From NCBI RefSeq assembly GCF_003570905.1, contig NZ_QXJM01000040.1, positions 558,001 through 622,000 of the forward strand: a stretch of 64,000 nt of DNA, read 5' to 3'. The DNA comes from Cohnella faecalis (GTDB lineage: Bacteria; Bacillota; Bacilli; Paenibacillales; Paenibacillaceae). Of this stretch, positions 18,039 to 27,894 are shown in pieces; position 1 is the stretch's first letter; each line of letters opens with the position of its first letter. Both the position numbers and the translations under genes were made by a program. The notes below the pieces were generated by a model. It did not search any database. It saw only the letters and a list, made by a program, of their open reading frames with translations, and was not told the origin of the DNA.

Positions 18039-18887
18039 TTGTTTCGTAATCGCAAATGGTGGTTAGTGCTCGGAGCAATTTCATTGGTAATGGTGTTGTC
18101 GGGATGTACGCCGCAAGGGACGGCAACGACGACGGAAGATATGTTGAACAGCAATTCGTGGTGGACGAAGAACGTCGTCTACTGGTTCTCCCTTACGCTG
18201 GATAAGTTCGCGGAATGGTTTGGAGGTTCGTATGGTCTTGCGATTTTGCTCCTTACGGTTATCGTTCGGACCATTATCCTTCCATTGATGATCAAGCAGT
18301 ACAAGAACACCAAGGCAATGCAGGCGCTTCAGCCGGAGATGAAGAAGATCCGCGAAACGCACAAGGACGATCCTCGCAAGCAGCAAGAAGAGATGATGAA
18401 GCTTTATCAGACGCACCAGGTGAATCCGCTTGCGGGCTGCTTGCCGCTCATCATCCAGATGCCGATTTTTATCGCGCTTTACAATTCGATCTACAAAAAC
18501 TCCGAAATCAGGGACCATACGTTCCTCGGATTCCAATTGGGCTTGTCGCCGAACGAAGCGGGTCACTGGTACTATTACATCATTCCGGTAGTCGCGGCTT
18601 TGACGACCTTCATCCAATCGAAGATGATGTCGGCGCAGCAGACTCAGCAGATGGGCGCAATGAAGGGGCTTCTGTATATTTTCCCCGTGCTTATCTTCGT
18701 CATGGCGCTGTCGTTCCCGGTTGCACTGCCGTTGTACTGGATTTTCAGCAACACTTACACGATCGTTCAAAACTATTTCATGTATGTGCGTCGCCAGCCC
18801 GAGCCTGTGAAAGAGCCTGAACAGAAGCCTAAGGGCGGCAAAGGCAAACCGCAGGGCAAAGGCAAGAAGGGGGCCCATGCCAAATGA
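18039..18887 (+). CDS. yidC: Membrane protein insertase YidC/SpoIIIJ
   Basis: A 282-residue Oxa1/YidC-type insertase for inner-membrane proteins; in sporulating Bacillus the oriC-linked copy (SpoIIIJ) is also needed in the forespore. It is a lipoprotein with lipobox LSGC (Cys23). The core is GLAILLLTVIVRTIILPLMIKQYKN, with the hydrophilic-groove Arg in VRT, the cytoplasmic helical hairpin and the NPLAGCLPLIIQMPIFIALY segment. A Lys/Gly-rich tail ends the protein. The start is TTG at 18039, nine bases after GAGGGGAG; no ATG fits. It overlaps jag by four bases (ATGA). Confidence 0.95.
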   Translation: MFRNRKWWLVLGAISLVMVLSGCTPQGTATTTEDMLNSNSWWTKNVVYWFSLTLDKFAEWFGGSYGLAILLLTVIVRTIILPLMIKQYKNTKAMQALQPEMKKIRETHKDDPRKQQEEMMKLYQTHQVNPLAGCLPLIIQMPIFIALYNSIYKNSEIRDHTFLGFQLGLSPNEAGHWYYYIIPVVAALTTFIQSKMMSAQQTQQMGAMKGLLYIFPVLIFVMALSFPVALPLYWIFSNTYTIVQNYFMYVRRQPEPVKEPEQKPKGGKGKPQGKGKKGAHAK

Positions 18888-19507
18888 CAAAGCTCGTCGC
18901 ATCCGGGAAATCGGTTGAAGACGCGGTACGTAACGGCCTCGCCCAGCTGGGAGTTCTAGAGGACCGGGTGAAAGTTGCGGTGTTGGAGCAGCCAAGCAAA
19001 GGGCTGTTCGGACTTATAGGAGCCAAGGAAGCGCGAGTGGAGCTGGAATTGCTCCCGGAGCCGGACGGCGTGATCGAAGCGATCGCGTTTCTGTCCGAAG
19101 TTTCGTCGGCGATGGGCTTGTCCGTTACTGTGGAACGGTTGGACGAGCTGGAATCGGTGCGCCTTAATGTAATGGGATCCGATCTGGGTCTTCTGATCGG
19201 CAGACGCGGTCAGACATTGGATTCGCTTCAATATCTCGTCAACATCGTAGCAAATCGCCATTCGAACCGTCATCTTCGTATCGTTCTGGATGCCGAGCAA
19301 TTCCGCGAACGACGGCGGCATACGCTGGAGTCGCTCGCGGAACGGATGGCCAGTCGGGTCATCCGGTCAAGGAAGGAAATCGTCCTCGAGCCGATGACTT
19401 CGCAGGAGAGAAAGATCATTCACGCCCGATTGCAAGGTCACTCCGAGGTGAAGACTTACAGTCAAGGCGACGAACCGAACCGGCGAATCGTTATCGCGCC
19501 CAGGTAA
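18884..19507 (+). CDS. jag: RNA-binding protein Jag/KhpB
   Basis: A 207-residue RNA-binding protein always next to yidC. An N-terminal Jag domain (VEDAVRNGLAQLGV and SKGLFGLIGAKEARVEL) is followed by a KH domain with the GLLIGRRGQTLDSLQYLVN motif (about residues 100-120) and a C-terminal R3H domain. Jag/KhpB acts with KhpA as a global RNA chaperone that affects cell elongation in streptococci. The ATGA overlap with yidC implies coupled translation. Confidence 0.95.
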   Translation: MTKLVASGKSVEDAVRNGLAQLGVLEDRVKVAVLEQPSKGLFGLIGAKEARVELELLPEPDGVIEAIAFLSEVSSAMGLSVTVERLDELESVRLNVMGSDLGLLIGRRGQTLDSLQYLVNIVANRHSNRHLRIVLDAEQFRERRRHTLESLAERMASRVIRSRKEIVLEPMTSQERKIIHARLQGHSEVKTYSQGDEPNRRIVIAPR

Positions 19508-19518
19508 TCGGCGAGAGC

Positions 19519-19564
19519 ACGCAATGGCAACCGCATTGTTTTTTGCGGGTCATTGCGTTTTTGC
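19519..19564 (+). terminator. Intrinsic terminator after jag
   Basis: ACGCAATG pairs with CATTGCGT, with an inner imperfect GCAACCGC/GCGGGT part, followed by TTTTTG. It separates the yidC-jag pair from mnmE. Confidence 0.7.
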
Positions 19565-19591
19565 TTTTTCGCGTTGAAAAGAGGGAAGGTT

Positions 19592-20968
19592 ATGGTTGAG
19601 GATACGATAGCGGCAATTGCAACGGCTCTCGGCGAGGGAAGCATTGCCGTTGTCCGGGTTAGCGGCCCGCAAGCGGTCGAATGCATAGCGCCGCTGTTTC
19701 GCTCGAAATCGGATTTGCGCGAGGTAGCGTCGCATACGGTACATTATGGCCGAATTGTCGATCCCGCTAACGATACCGTGCTCGATGAAGTGCTTGTAAC
19801 GGTGATGAGAGGGCCGAGGTCGTTCACGGCGGAGGACGTCGTGGAGATCAGCACGCATGGCGGTATTGTCGCCGTTAAGTCGGTGCTGGAGCTTGTTCTG
19901 CGTCACGGAGTAAGGATGGCCGAGCCGGGAGAGTTCACGAAGCGCGCTTTTTTGAACGGTCGCATCGATCTGGCTCAGGCAGAGGCGGTTATCGACTTGA
20001 TCCGCTCCAAGTCGGAGCGGGCGTTCCAGGTAGCGAGGAAGCAAGTCGAAGGGGATCTGTCGAAGCAAATCGTTCCCTTGCGAGCCCAGTTGATCGAGCT
20101 ATTGGCGCATGTGGAAGTTAATATTGACTATCCGGAGCATGATGTAGCTGAAGTGACAGCCGGTGTCATTCGCGATACGTGCGGAGAAGCGCTTAAGAAG
20201 GTACGACAGCTTCTGGATCGTGCAAATGAAGGCAAGATATTGAGGGAGGGTATCGTGACCGCGATCATCGGACGCCCAAATGCTGGAAAATCATCCCTTT
20301 TAAATGCTCTTGCCAGAGACAATAAGGCGATTGTAACGGATATTCCGGGTACGACTCGGGACATTGTCGAAGAGTCGGTATCCGTCGGCGGCATACCGCT
20401 AAGGCTTCTTGATACGGCCGGCATTCGCGAGACGACGGATGTCGTGGAGCAAATCGGCGTAGAGAGATCGCTTGGAGCTCTTAACGACGCGGATCTAATC
20501 TTGCTTGTCCTGAATCATCACGAGCCGCTGCATGAAGACGAACGCAAGCTGCTGGAGCAGGTGAAGGATCGCTCTACTCTGGTTGTAGTCAATAAGATCG
20601 ATTTGTCGGGCTCTCTCGACCTCGACGAGGTTATTGCGCTTGTCGGTCAAGACCGAATCGTCCGGCTGTCGGCCAAAGAGGGAACAGGCCTTGAGGAGCT
20701 GGAACAGGCGGTAGCTCGGCTGTTCTTCAGCGGAACGGTGGAGACCGGCGACCTGACGTATGTCAGTAACGCCCGGCATATCGCTCTGCTTCATCGAACG
20801 CAAATTTCGTTGACGGATGCGATCGATGCGGCTGATGAAGGCATTCCGATCGATCTCATTCAAATAGATATCGCAGCTTCATGGGAATCGCTCGGGGAAA
20901 TTCTGGGGGATTCCGCAGGAGAATCGCTTTTGGATCAAATATTCTCCCAGTTCTGTCTGGGCAAATAA
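19592..20968 (+). CDS. mnmE: tRNA uridine-5-carboxymethylaminomethyl modification GTPase MnmE
   Basis: A 458-residue GTPase that with MnmG modifies wobble uridine U34 in several tRNAs. The tetrahydrofolate-binding N-terminal domain (DTIAAIATALGEGSIAVVRVSG) is followed by a helical domain holding a Ras-like G domain: G1 GRPNAGKSSLLNAL, G2/G3 DIPGTTRD and LLDTAGI, G4 VNKID. The C-terminus ends FCLGK, with the catalytic Cys. The ATG at 19592 follows GAGGGAAGG. It lies 29 bases before mnmG, probably as one operon. Confidence 0.97.
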   Translation: MVEDTIAAIATALGEGSIAVVRVSGPQAVECIAPLFRSKSDLREVASHTVHYGRIVDPANDTVLDEVLVTVMRGPRSFTAEDVVEISTHGGIVAVKSVLELVLRHGVRMAEPGEFTKRAFLNGRIDLAQAEAVIDLIRSKSERAFQVARKQVEGDLSKQIVPLRAQLIELLAHVEVNIDYPEHDVAEVTAGVIRDTCGEALKKVRQLLDRANEGKILREGIVTAIIGRPNAGKSSLLNALARDNKAIVTDIPGTTRDIVEESVSVGGIPLRLLDTAGIRETTDVVEQIGVERSLGALNDADLILLVLNHHEPLHEDERKLLEQVKDRSTLVVVNKIDLSGSLDLDEVIALVGQDRIVRLSAKEGTGLEELEQAVARLFFSGTVETGDLTYVSNARHIALLHRTQISLTDAIDAADEGIPIDLIQIDIAASWESLGEILGDSAGESLLDQIFSQFCLGK

Positions 20969-20997
20969 TACGAAACAGAAGAAGGAGGGAATAACAG

Positions 20998-22896
20998 ATG
21001 AGTTATCAAGCCGGAAATTACGACGTAATCGTAATCGGTGCCGGTCATGCGGGGTGCGAGGCAGCCTTGGCTGCTGCTCGTATGGGCTGCGAGACGCTGC
21101 TGCTCACCATTAATCTGGACATGGTAGCCTTCATGCCGTGCAATCCTTCCGTAGGCGGTCCGGCCAAAGGACACGTCGTGCGGGAAATAGATGCTCTTGG
21201 CGGCGAAATGGGTCGAAATATAGATAAAACATTTATCCAAATGAGGATGCTGAATACGGGCAAAGGCCCGGCTGTTCATGCTCTGCGGGCGCAGGCGGAT
21301 AAGTTCTCGTATCAGCACGTGATGAAGGAAACGATCGAGAAGACGGATAAGCTGACGCTTCGCCAAGGAATGGCCGAGGATCTCATCGTCGAGGACGGCG
21401 CTTGCGTCGGAGTTGTTACGAAGACGGGGGCGGAATATCGGGCTAAGACGGTAGTATTGACGACAGGAACGTATTTGCGCGGTAAAGTCATTATGGGCGA
21501 GCTTATGTATGAAAGCGGCCCGAACAATCAACAGCCTTCCATTAAGCTGTCTGAATCGTTAAAGAATTTGGGCTTGCAGCTCGTTCGTTTCAAAACAGGA
21601 ACGCCTCCGCGCGTTCATGGGGAAACGATCGATTTCAGCAAGACGGAAATTCAGCCGGGAGACGCGAATCCGAAGTATTTCTCTTACGAGACCGAATATA
21701 TGCTTCATTCGCAAACACAGCTTCCTTGCTGGCTAACGTATACTTCCGAAGAGACGCACCGAATTATTAACGACAACTTGCATCGCGCGCCTATGTTCTC
21801 CGGAGCGATCGAAGGAACGGGTCCGCGTTACTGCCCGTCGATCGAGGACAAAATCGTTCGTTTCGCCGACAAGCCGAAGCATCAGATTTTCCTTGAGCCG
21901 GAGGGCCGGAATACGAAGGAATACTACGTCCAAGGGCTTTCTACGAGCATGCCTGAGGATGTGCAGTTGGACATCCTTCGTTCGATTCCGGGTCTTGAAA
22001 GAGTAGAAATGATGCGTACCGGCTATGCGATCGAGTATGATGCGGTCGTACCGACACAGCTGTGGCCTTCTTTGGAGACCAAAATCGTTCCCGGACTGTT
22101 CACAGCCGGACAAATCAATGGAACATCGGGTTATGAGGAAGCGGCAGGACAGGGCGTTATGGCGGGCATTAATGCGGCTCGTAAAGCGCAAGGGCTCGAT
22201 CCTGTCGTCATTGACCGCTCCAAAGGATATATTGGCGTTATGATCGATGATCTGGTAACGAAGGGAACGAATGAGCCTTATCGTCTTTTAACATCGCGGG
22301 CCGAGTATCGGTTGTTGCTCCGTCACGACAATGCGGATCTTCGTTTGACTCCTCTCGGCTATGAAATCGGATTGATCACGGAAGAGCGCCACAAGAAGTT
22401 TTTGGACAAAAAGGATCGTGTGGAAAAAGAAATCGAGCGATTGAAGGAGACGAAGTTCCGCCCGGACGAAGCTGTTCAGGCTATGCTAGCCGAGTGCGGT
22501 TCGGCTCCTTTGCAGAATACGGTAGATGGGGTAACCTTGCTGCGTCGTCCGGAAGTATCTTACGCCAATTTGGAGAGCTTGTATCCTTCGTCAATTGATT
22601 TAACTGATGAAATGAAGGAGCAAGTCGAAATCCAGATCAAATACACCGGATATATCGAAAAGCAACTCTTGCAAGTTGAGCGGCTTGAAAAAATGGAAAA
22701 AAAGAAAATTCCGGAAACGATCGATTACGACATTGTTCACGGTCTTGCGACGGAAGCGAAGCAGAAGCTGAACAAAATCCGTCCGTTGTCGATCGGGCAA
22801 GCTTCGCGTATATCTGGCGTAACGCCAGCCGACTTATCGATTCTTCTCGTTCACTTGGAGCATTACAACCGGGTAACGGCGGCACGGGGGTCTTAA
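20998..22896 (+). CDS. mnmG: tRNA uridine-5-carboxymethylaminomethyl modification enzyme MnmG
   Basis: The 632-residue FAD enzyme partner of MnmE. It has an N-terminal dinucleotide-binding VIVIGAGHAGCEAALAAARMG, the family motifs MPCNPSVGGPAKGHVVREIDALGG and MRMLNTGKGPAVHALRAQ, and the second signature GTSGYEEAAGQGVMAGINAA. Length and motifs are normal. rsmG follows after four bases. Confidence 0.97.
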   Translation: MSYQAGNYDVIVIGAGHAGCEAALAAARMGCETLLLTINLDMVAFMPCNPSVGGPAKGHVVREIDALGGEMGRNIDKTFIQMRMLNTGKGPAVHALRAQADKFSYQHVMKETIEKTDKLTLRQGMAEDLIVEDGACVGVVTKTGAEYRAKTVVLTTGTYLRGKVIMGELMYESGPNNQQPSIKLSESLKNLGLQLVRFKTGTPPRVHGETIDFSKTEIQPGDANPKYFSYETEYMLHSQTQLPCWLTYTSEETHRIINDNLHRAPMFSGAIEGTGPRYCPSIEDKIVRFADKPKHQIFLEPEGRNTKEYYVQGLSTSMPEDVQLDILRSIPGLERVEMMRTGYAIEYDAVVPTQLWPSLETKIVPGLFTAGQINGTSGYEEAAGQGVMAGINAARKAQGLDPVVIDRSKGYIGVMIDDLVTKGTNEPYRLLTSRAEYRLLLRHDNADLRLTPLGYEIGLITEERHKKFLDKKDRVEKEIERLKETKFRPDEAVQAMLAECGSAPLQNTVDGVTLLRRPEVSYANLESLYPSSIDLTDEMKEQVEIQIKYTGYIEKQLLQVERLEKMEKKKIPETIDYDIVHGLATEAKQKLNKIRPLSIGQASRISGVTPADLSILLVHLEHYNRVTAARGS

Positions 22897-22900
22897 TCGG

Positions 22901-23640
22901 ATGGATGTCGTGCAGCAGCGTTTTGCGGAGTGGGTTTACAAGCTTGGAATCACGTTGACAGAACGGCAGGCGGAGCAATTTGAGACGTATTTCCGACTGT
23001 TGGTGGAATGGAACGAGAAAATGAATTTAACGGGCATTACCGAGCGTGAGCCTGTGTATGAGAAACATTTTTACGATTCGCTGACGATAGCGGAGGCAGT
23101 TGATTTCAATAAAACGTCTTCCATAGCGGATATCGGTTCGGGCGCTGGCTTTCCTTCTTTGCCGCTAAAAATTGCGTTTCCTCATCTGAAAGTAACGATT
23201 GTCGATGCTTTGGCTAAGCGCATTCGATTTTTGGATGAAGTTATTGCGGCGCTTGGTCTCGACAACGTTACTGCGCTTCATGGGAGGGCGGAGGAGGTTG
23301 CAAGAGACGCCATACACCGTGACCACTATGATGTTGTTACGGCCAGGGCGGTGGCTAGGCTCTCGGTACTCAATGAATTCTGCCTTCCTTTCACGAAGTC
23401 CGGCGGGTGTTCATCGCTATGAAAGGAACCGATGTGGAAGAGGAGTTGCGAGACAGCGGCTATTCGGCCCACGTATTGAAAGGCGAAGCCAGAGAAGTTT
23501 TGAAGCTCAAGTTGCCTCTTGAACAATCCGAACGTCATTTGGTCATCATCGACAAAAAAGGTTCTACACCGAAGGCCTATCCTCGTAAAGCAGGAACGCC
23601 TTTGAAATCGCCACTGGTCGACCCTGCAGCCTCTCAGTAA
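22901..23640 (+). CDS. rsmG: 16S rRNA (guanine527-N7)-methyltransferase RsmG, frameshifted
   Basis: An S-adenosylmethionine-dependent methyltransferase of 16S rRNA G527; its loss gives low-level streptomycin resistance. The first frame (about 173 aa) has LLVEWNEKMNLTGI and the SAM site IADIGSGAGFPSLPLKIAFP. The second frame (from about 23405) supplies VFIAMKGTDVEEEL to the normal C-terminus. Adding one G to the GGG run near 23402-23406 joins them into a 246-aa protein of normal length. Either this is a homopolymer read error or the gene is truly broken; I favour the first, because six other genes show the same defect. Confidence 0.9.
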
Positions 23641-23667
23641 GACAAAAGGCGCAGTGAAAATTCTTCA

Positions 23668-23725
23668 TGTTCCACGTGAAACATTTGAACCGCGACCTTT
23701 GTCGGTTTATGTTCCACGTGGAACT
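23668..23725. promoter_or_regulatory. Two parS sites upstream of noc
   Basis: TGTTCCACGTGAAACA (23668-23683) and TGTTCCACGTGGAACT (23710-23725) each differ slightly from the parS consensus TGTTTCACGTGAAACA. They are where ParB should load and spread. The rest of the 355-base rsmG-noc gap (23641-23995) has no other recognisable element. Confidence 0.8.
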
Positions 23726-23995
23726 TTTTTATGGTGGTAATCGTCGTTGCGAAATGCTATCCTTATAAGGTAGAAGTAAGATGCTCGGCAGGAAATTAGG
23801 CTTTGATGGCGAATTATATAGAGTATGAATGACGTGTGCCGCATTTGCGCCCGACGGCGTGAACTGGCGGCGCTTTTTCGTCGCTGTCGGAGTTTGCCAT
23901 TCTAGCGATGGGTGGCAATATGGTTTGAATTGTCGTATGTTCGTGAGCTGTTTCCGTTCTATCCTATCATACATAACCGTGGTGATTTGAGAGAC

Positions 23996-24808
23996 ATGAA
24001 AGAACCGTTTTCGCGATTACTCGGTCTGTCGGATCGTAGCAATCACGAGGAAGTCAAGCAACTTCCCGTGCGCGACATCGTACCGAGCCCTTATCAGCCT
24101 CGTACCGTATTTGATGATGATCGTATTGACGAGCTTTGCCAGACGATTAAGACACATGGCATTATTCAGCCGATCGTTGTCCGGCTTCGCGGCGGGAAGC
24201 ACGAGATTATTGCCGGGGAAAGACGTTTTCGTGCCGTTTCGAAGCTTGGAATGGATACGATTCCCGCTATCGTTCGTGAAATTAATGATTCCCAGGCTGC
24301 ATCGATGGCATTGATTGAAAATCTTCAACGCGAAAATTTGACGGCTCTCGAAGAAGCGATTGCGTATCAGAAGCTAATGGATTTGCATCAATTGACCCAG
24401 GAAAGTCTTGCTCAGAGGCTGGGCAAGAGTCAATCGACCATCGCGAATAAGATTCGTCTTCTGCAGTTAGGGGAGCAAGCCAAGAGTGCTCTGCTAGAGC
24501 GTAAAATCACCGAAAGACATGGCCGTGCCCTTCTAGGATTGCCTACTGAGGAGCTTCAAAACAAGCTGTTGACGGAAATCATCGAGAAAGAGCTGAACGT
24601 AAAGCAGACGGAGATGCGGGTCGCTTTTTATTTGGAAGTGGCCAAGCCTGTTAAAAAGCGTGTTTCTTTTACTAAGGATGTCCGTCTTGCCTTAAACACG
24701 ATCCGCCAATCCGTTGATATGGTGAACGGATCAGGGATTCCGATCAAGGCTAGCGAACGCGACTGCGAAGATCATATTGAAATTGTGATTCGAATTCCAA
24801 AGCGATAA
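23996..24808 (+). CDS. noc: Nucleoid occlusion protein Noc
   Basis: A 270-residue ParB-family DNA-binding protein that in Bacillus stops FtsZ from assembling over the nucleoid. It has the ParB/Srx fold with IVPSPYQPRTVFDD and the CTP-site motif IAGERRFRAVSKLG. The helix-turn-helix LTQESLAQRLGKSQSTIANKI follows. I chose the ATG at 23996 (MKEPFSRLLGL), which gives the amphipathic membrane-targeting N-terminus expected of Noc. The reading frame extends further upstream but has no family similarity there. Noc rather than ParB is decided by its position before parA and by that N-terminus. Confidence 0.92.
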   Translation: MKEPFSRLLGLSDRSNHEEVKQLPVRDIVPSPYQPRTVFDDDRIDELCQTIKTHGIIQPIVVRLRGGKHEIIAGERRFRAVSKLGMDTIPAIVREINDSQAASMALIENLQRENLTALEEAIAYQKLMDLHQLTQESLAQRLGKSQSTIANKIRLLQLGEQAKSALLERKITERHGRALLGLPTEELQNKLLTEIIEKELNVKQTEMRVAFYLEVAKPVKKRVSFTKDVRLALNTIRQSVDMVNGSGIPIKASERDCEDHIEIVIRIPKR

Positions 24809-24878
24809 CGAATGTTGAACGAACCGAAACCGAGTAACCAGAGGTACTTGAGGCAATTAACATTAGAGGTGAACCAGG

Positions 24879-25652
24879 TTGTCTAAAATTATTGCGATTT
24901 CCAACCAAAAAGGTGGTGTCGGGAAGACAACGACCGCAGTCAATTTGGGTGCTTGTCTTGCAACGTTGGGCCGCCGGGTGCTCATTGTTGACATCGATCC
25001 GCAGGGCAACACGACGAGTGGAATCGGAATCAATAAAGCGGACGTCGAATATTGCATCTACGATGTTCTTATTAATGAAGTTCATCCGAAACAAGCAATA
25101 GCGGATACAGGCATCGAGAATTTGAAAATCATTCCCGCAACGATTCAACTCGCCGGCGCGGAAATCGAGCTTGTACCAACGATGTCGAGAGAAATTCGAC
25201 TTAAAAAATCATTGGCATTAGTTCGTCATATGTTTGATTATATTCTAATCGATTGCCCTCCGTCGCTCGGAATATTGACGATCAACTCGCTTACGGCTGC
25301 AGACTCCGTCATCATTCCGATTCAATGCGAATATTACGCGCTAGAAGGTTTAAGCCAGCTTCTCAATTCGATTCGCCTCGTTCAGAAACATCTGAACACT
25401 TCGCTCCAAATCGAAGGAGTGTTGCTTACGATGTTCGATGCGCGGACCAATTTAGGTATTCAAGTTATCGAAGAGGTTAAAAAGTACTTTCAACAAAAGG
25501 TGTATCAAACGGTCATTCCGCGTAACGTTCGGTTGAGCGAAGCGCCTTCTCACGGTCAATCCATCATCACGTACGATCCGAAGTCGAAAGGTGCCGAGGT
25601 GTACCTCGAACTGGCGAAGGAAGTGATCACGTATGAGCAAGCGGCTCGGTAA
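24879..25652 (+). CDS. parA: Chromosome partitioning ATPase ParA/Soj
   Basis: A 257-residue ParA/MinD-type ATPase that works with ParB in origin segregation and in Bacillus also regulates DnaA. The deviant Walker A is KGGVGKTT (residues 11-18), with the A' motif IDIDPQGNTTSGIG and Walker B DYILIDCPPSLG. The initiation codon is TTG, preceded by AGAGGTG. The last 20 bases overlap the start of parB, the usual coupled arrangement. Confidence 0.96.
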   Translation: MSKIIAISNQKGGVGKTTTAVNLGACLATLGRRVLIVDIDPQGNTTSGIGINKADVEYCIYDVLINEVHPKQAIADTGIENLKIIPATIQLAGAEIELVPTMSREIRLKKSLALVRHMFDYILIDCPPSLGILTINSLTAADSVIIPIQCEYYALEGLSQLLNSIRLVQKHLNTSLQIEGVLLTMFDARTNLGIQVIEEVKKYFQQKVYQTVIPRNVRLSEAPSHGQSIITYDPKSKGAEVYLELAKEVITYEQAAR

Positions 25653-26480
25653 AGGATTAGATGCACTAATCACGTCATTGTCTATCAAGGAAGACGATAA
25701 GATCGTCGAGATTCCATTGTCGCAGCTGCGTGCGAATCCGTACCAGCCTCGCAAAACGTTTGATGAAGCTGCCATCAAGGAATTGGCCGAATCGATACGC
25801 GAGCATGGAATTATCCAACCGATTGTCGTACGGCAAGCTCTTCGAGGCTATGAGATTATAGCGGGGGAAAGAAGGTTCAGAGCTTCCCAATTGCTTGGGA
25901 ATGCAACGATTCCGGCAGTTGTTCGGCAATATAACGATCAACAGGTCATGGAAATCGCCCTGATCGAGAATGTTCAGAGGGAAGACTTGAATGCGATTGA
26001 GGTGGCTATTGCTTATCAAGCCATCATGAATCAGTTCACGCTTACTCAAGAAGAGCTTTCTCTCAAGGTTGGAAAATCGCGTTCTCATATTGCGAATTTT
26101 CTCCGTCTTCTGTCGTTGCCGGATGAAATCAAGGATCATGTTTCACGTGGAACATTGTCGATGGGGCACGCAAGGGCGCTTGCCGGAATTAAAGAGGATT
26201 CAAAAAGACGGGAGCTCGCGAAGCAAACCGTCACGAACGAATGGAGCGTCCGAGAGCTGGAAGAAGCGGTTCAGCAGTTGGACGTGAAAGGGAAAGAAAA
26301 GACGAAAGCAAAGACTAAAAAAAGAGATCCTTTTTGGAGGAAATCGAAGAGTCTTTGCGAGAGAAGTTTCAAACGACCGTTCGCATTAAACCAAATAAAG
26401 ACAAAGGTCGGATCGAGCTGTCTTATTTCGGAAAAAACGATCTGGAACGGTTGTTAGAGTTGTTAAAGGCGCTCGCTTAA
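25633..26480 (+). CDS. parB: Chromosome partitioning protein ParB/Spo0J, frameshifted near the 3' end
   Basis: A parS-binding CTPase clamp. It has VEIPLSQLRANPYQPRKTF, the GERRFRASQLLG CTP motif and the HTH LTQEELSLKVGKSRSHIANF. After RDPF the first frame turns to nonsense and stops at 26457. The +1 frame continues LEEIEESLREKF and KGRIELSYFGKNDLERLLEL, the normal dimerisation domain, to the stop at 26480. One extra T in the TTTTT run near 26332-26336 restores 282 aa, exactly the Bacillus length. A parS site lies inside the gene. Confidence 0.92.
26139..26154. promoter_or_regulatory. parS site inside parB
   Basis: TGTTTCACGTGGAACA, one base from consensus, inside the parB coding sequence. 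Bacillus subtilis also carries a parS site within spo0J. Confidence 0.85.
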
Positions 26481-26680
26481 AAACGAAGGTGATAGATAGC
26501 ATGCCGAAGTTGCAATTTTCCTCGACGGTTCAGATCGGGCGGGATTCGTTCCCTGCTAAGAATCGTCTCCGACGCTCCTGCATTTTCCGTCCTGCAAGGA
26601 TGAGGAAATGAGTTGCGGACGATCGGGGAAGATTAAGCCGAGGTGTGCTATCCTTGCGTTAGGACGGTGACGAAGGAACG

Positions 26681-27846
26681 ATGGACTCTCGCAACTTGAT
26701 TTACTTGGACAATGCGGCAACGTCCTGGCCAAAGCCGGCGGCTGTCATGGAAGCGATGGAAATCTGCATGAGGGAGGCCGCAGCCAATCCCGGAAGAGGC
26801 AGCCATGCAATGGCTGTTAAAGCTAGCCGCGTTCTATTCGAAACGCGTAAACGTCTAGCCCGATTGTTCCGGATTTCGAATCCGAATGACATCGCTTTTA
26901 CTTTGAACACGACACATGCTCTTAATTTGGCGATTCTAGGATATCTACAGCCTGGGGATCATGTCGTGTCTACATCGACCGAGCACAATTCGGTGCGTAG
27001 ACCGCTGGAGGCTTTGAAACGCAGATTAGGTATTGAAGTTACTTACGTAGCGACGGACGAGCAGGGGCGATTGGATTCGAATCAAGTCGAGGCGGCCCTC
27101 ATCCCAGGGAAGACCAAGCTTATAGCGGCCACGCATAGCTCAAATCTGTTGGGTACGATTACTCCGATCGCGGAGCTCGGGGCAATCGCGAAAAAGAATC
27201 AAGTGAAACTGCTTGTAGATGCCGCTCAAAGTGCAGGAACACTTCCAATTGACGTTGAGAAGATGGGGATCGATCTTCTTGCTTTTCCCGGCCACAAAGG
27301 GTTGTTGGGGCCGCAAGGCACAGGAGGGCTGTACATCCATCCCGAGCTTCATCTGGAGCCGCTTATGTACGGGGGAACCGGAAGCCGATCCGACGACCCT
27401 GAGCAACCTGCCGTTCGACCGGATCGTTACGAAGCGGGCACGCCGAATACGGTAGGCATTGCCGGGCTCGGCGAAGGAGTATCGTTCGTACTAAAGGAGA
27501 CGGTGGAAGCTATTCATGCCAAAGAGCGGGAGCTTACCACCCAGCTAATGAAGGGTCTTCTCGATGTTCCTGGAGTACATCTGTTAGGGCCGGAAATCGA
27601 GGAGGAACGAACCGCTATTGTTGCTTTCGTGATGGAAGGCGTCGATCCGTCGGAACTGTCGTTTTTGCTGGACCAACAGTTCGGTATCGCGGTTCGTTCA
27701 GGCTTTCATTGCACACCGCTCGGACATGAGAGTGCGGGGACGACGCAGACAGGCGCGGTTCGGGCAAGCCCGGATATTTTACGCAGCAATCGGAAATCGT
27801 AAGCTTGATAGAGGCGGTTAGGGAGATCGGCCGCGTCGTTCGTTGA
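26681..27846 (+). CDS. Cysteine-desulfurase-family aminotransferase class V, frameshifted
   Basis: A pyridoxal-phosphate enzyme of the NifS/SufS-like group. It starts NLIYLDNAATSWPKP. The PLP lysine is in FPGHKGLLGPQGTGG, and the catalytic-loop cysteine is in RSGFHCTPLGHESAGT. After AVRASP the listed frame ends early. The +1 frame continues GYFTQQSEIVSLIEAV to a stop at 27846, the normal C-terminus. One extra G in the run near 27772 repairs it to about 388 aa. A proven substrate cannot be given; cysteine desulfurase is the family assignment. No isc/suf scaffold genes are nearby. Confidence 0.85.
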
Positions 27847-27894
27847 AAAAAGAAAGCTACTTGCTATGCGCGTATAACGGGGGAGACAGAAAAG

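Noticed and set aside
26501..26611. 36-codon frame MPKLQFSSTVQIGRDS between parB and the desulfurase-like gene
   Set aside because: It has a fair AAGGTGAT site but no recognised family and is very short; not enough to call a gene.
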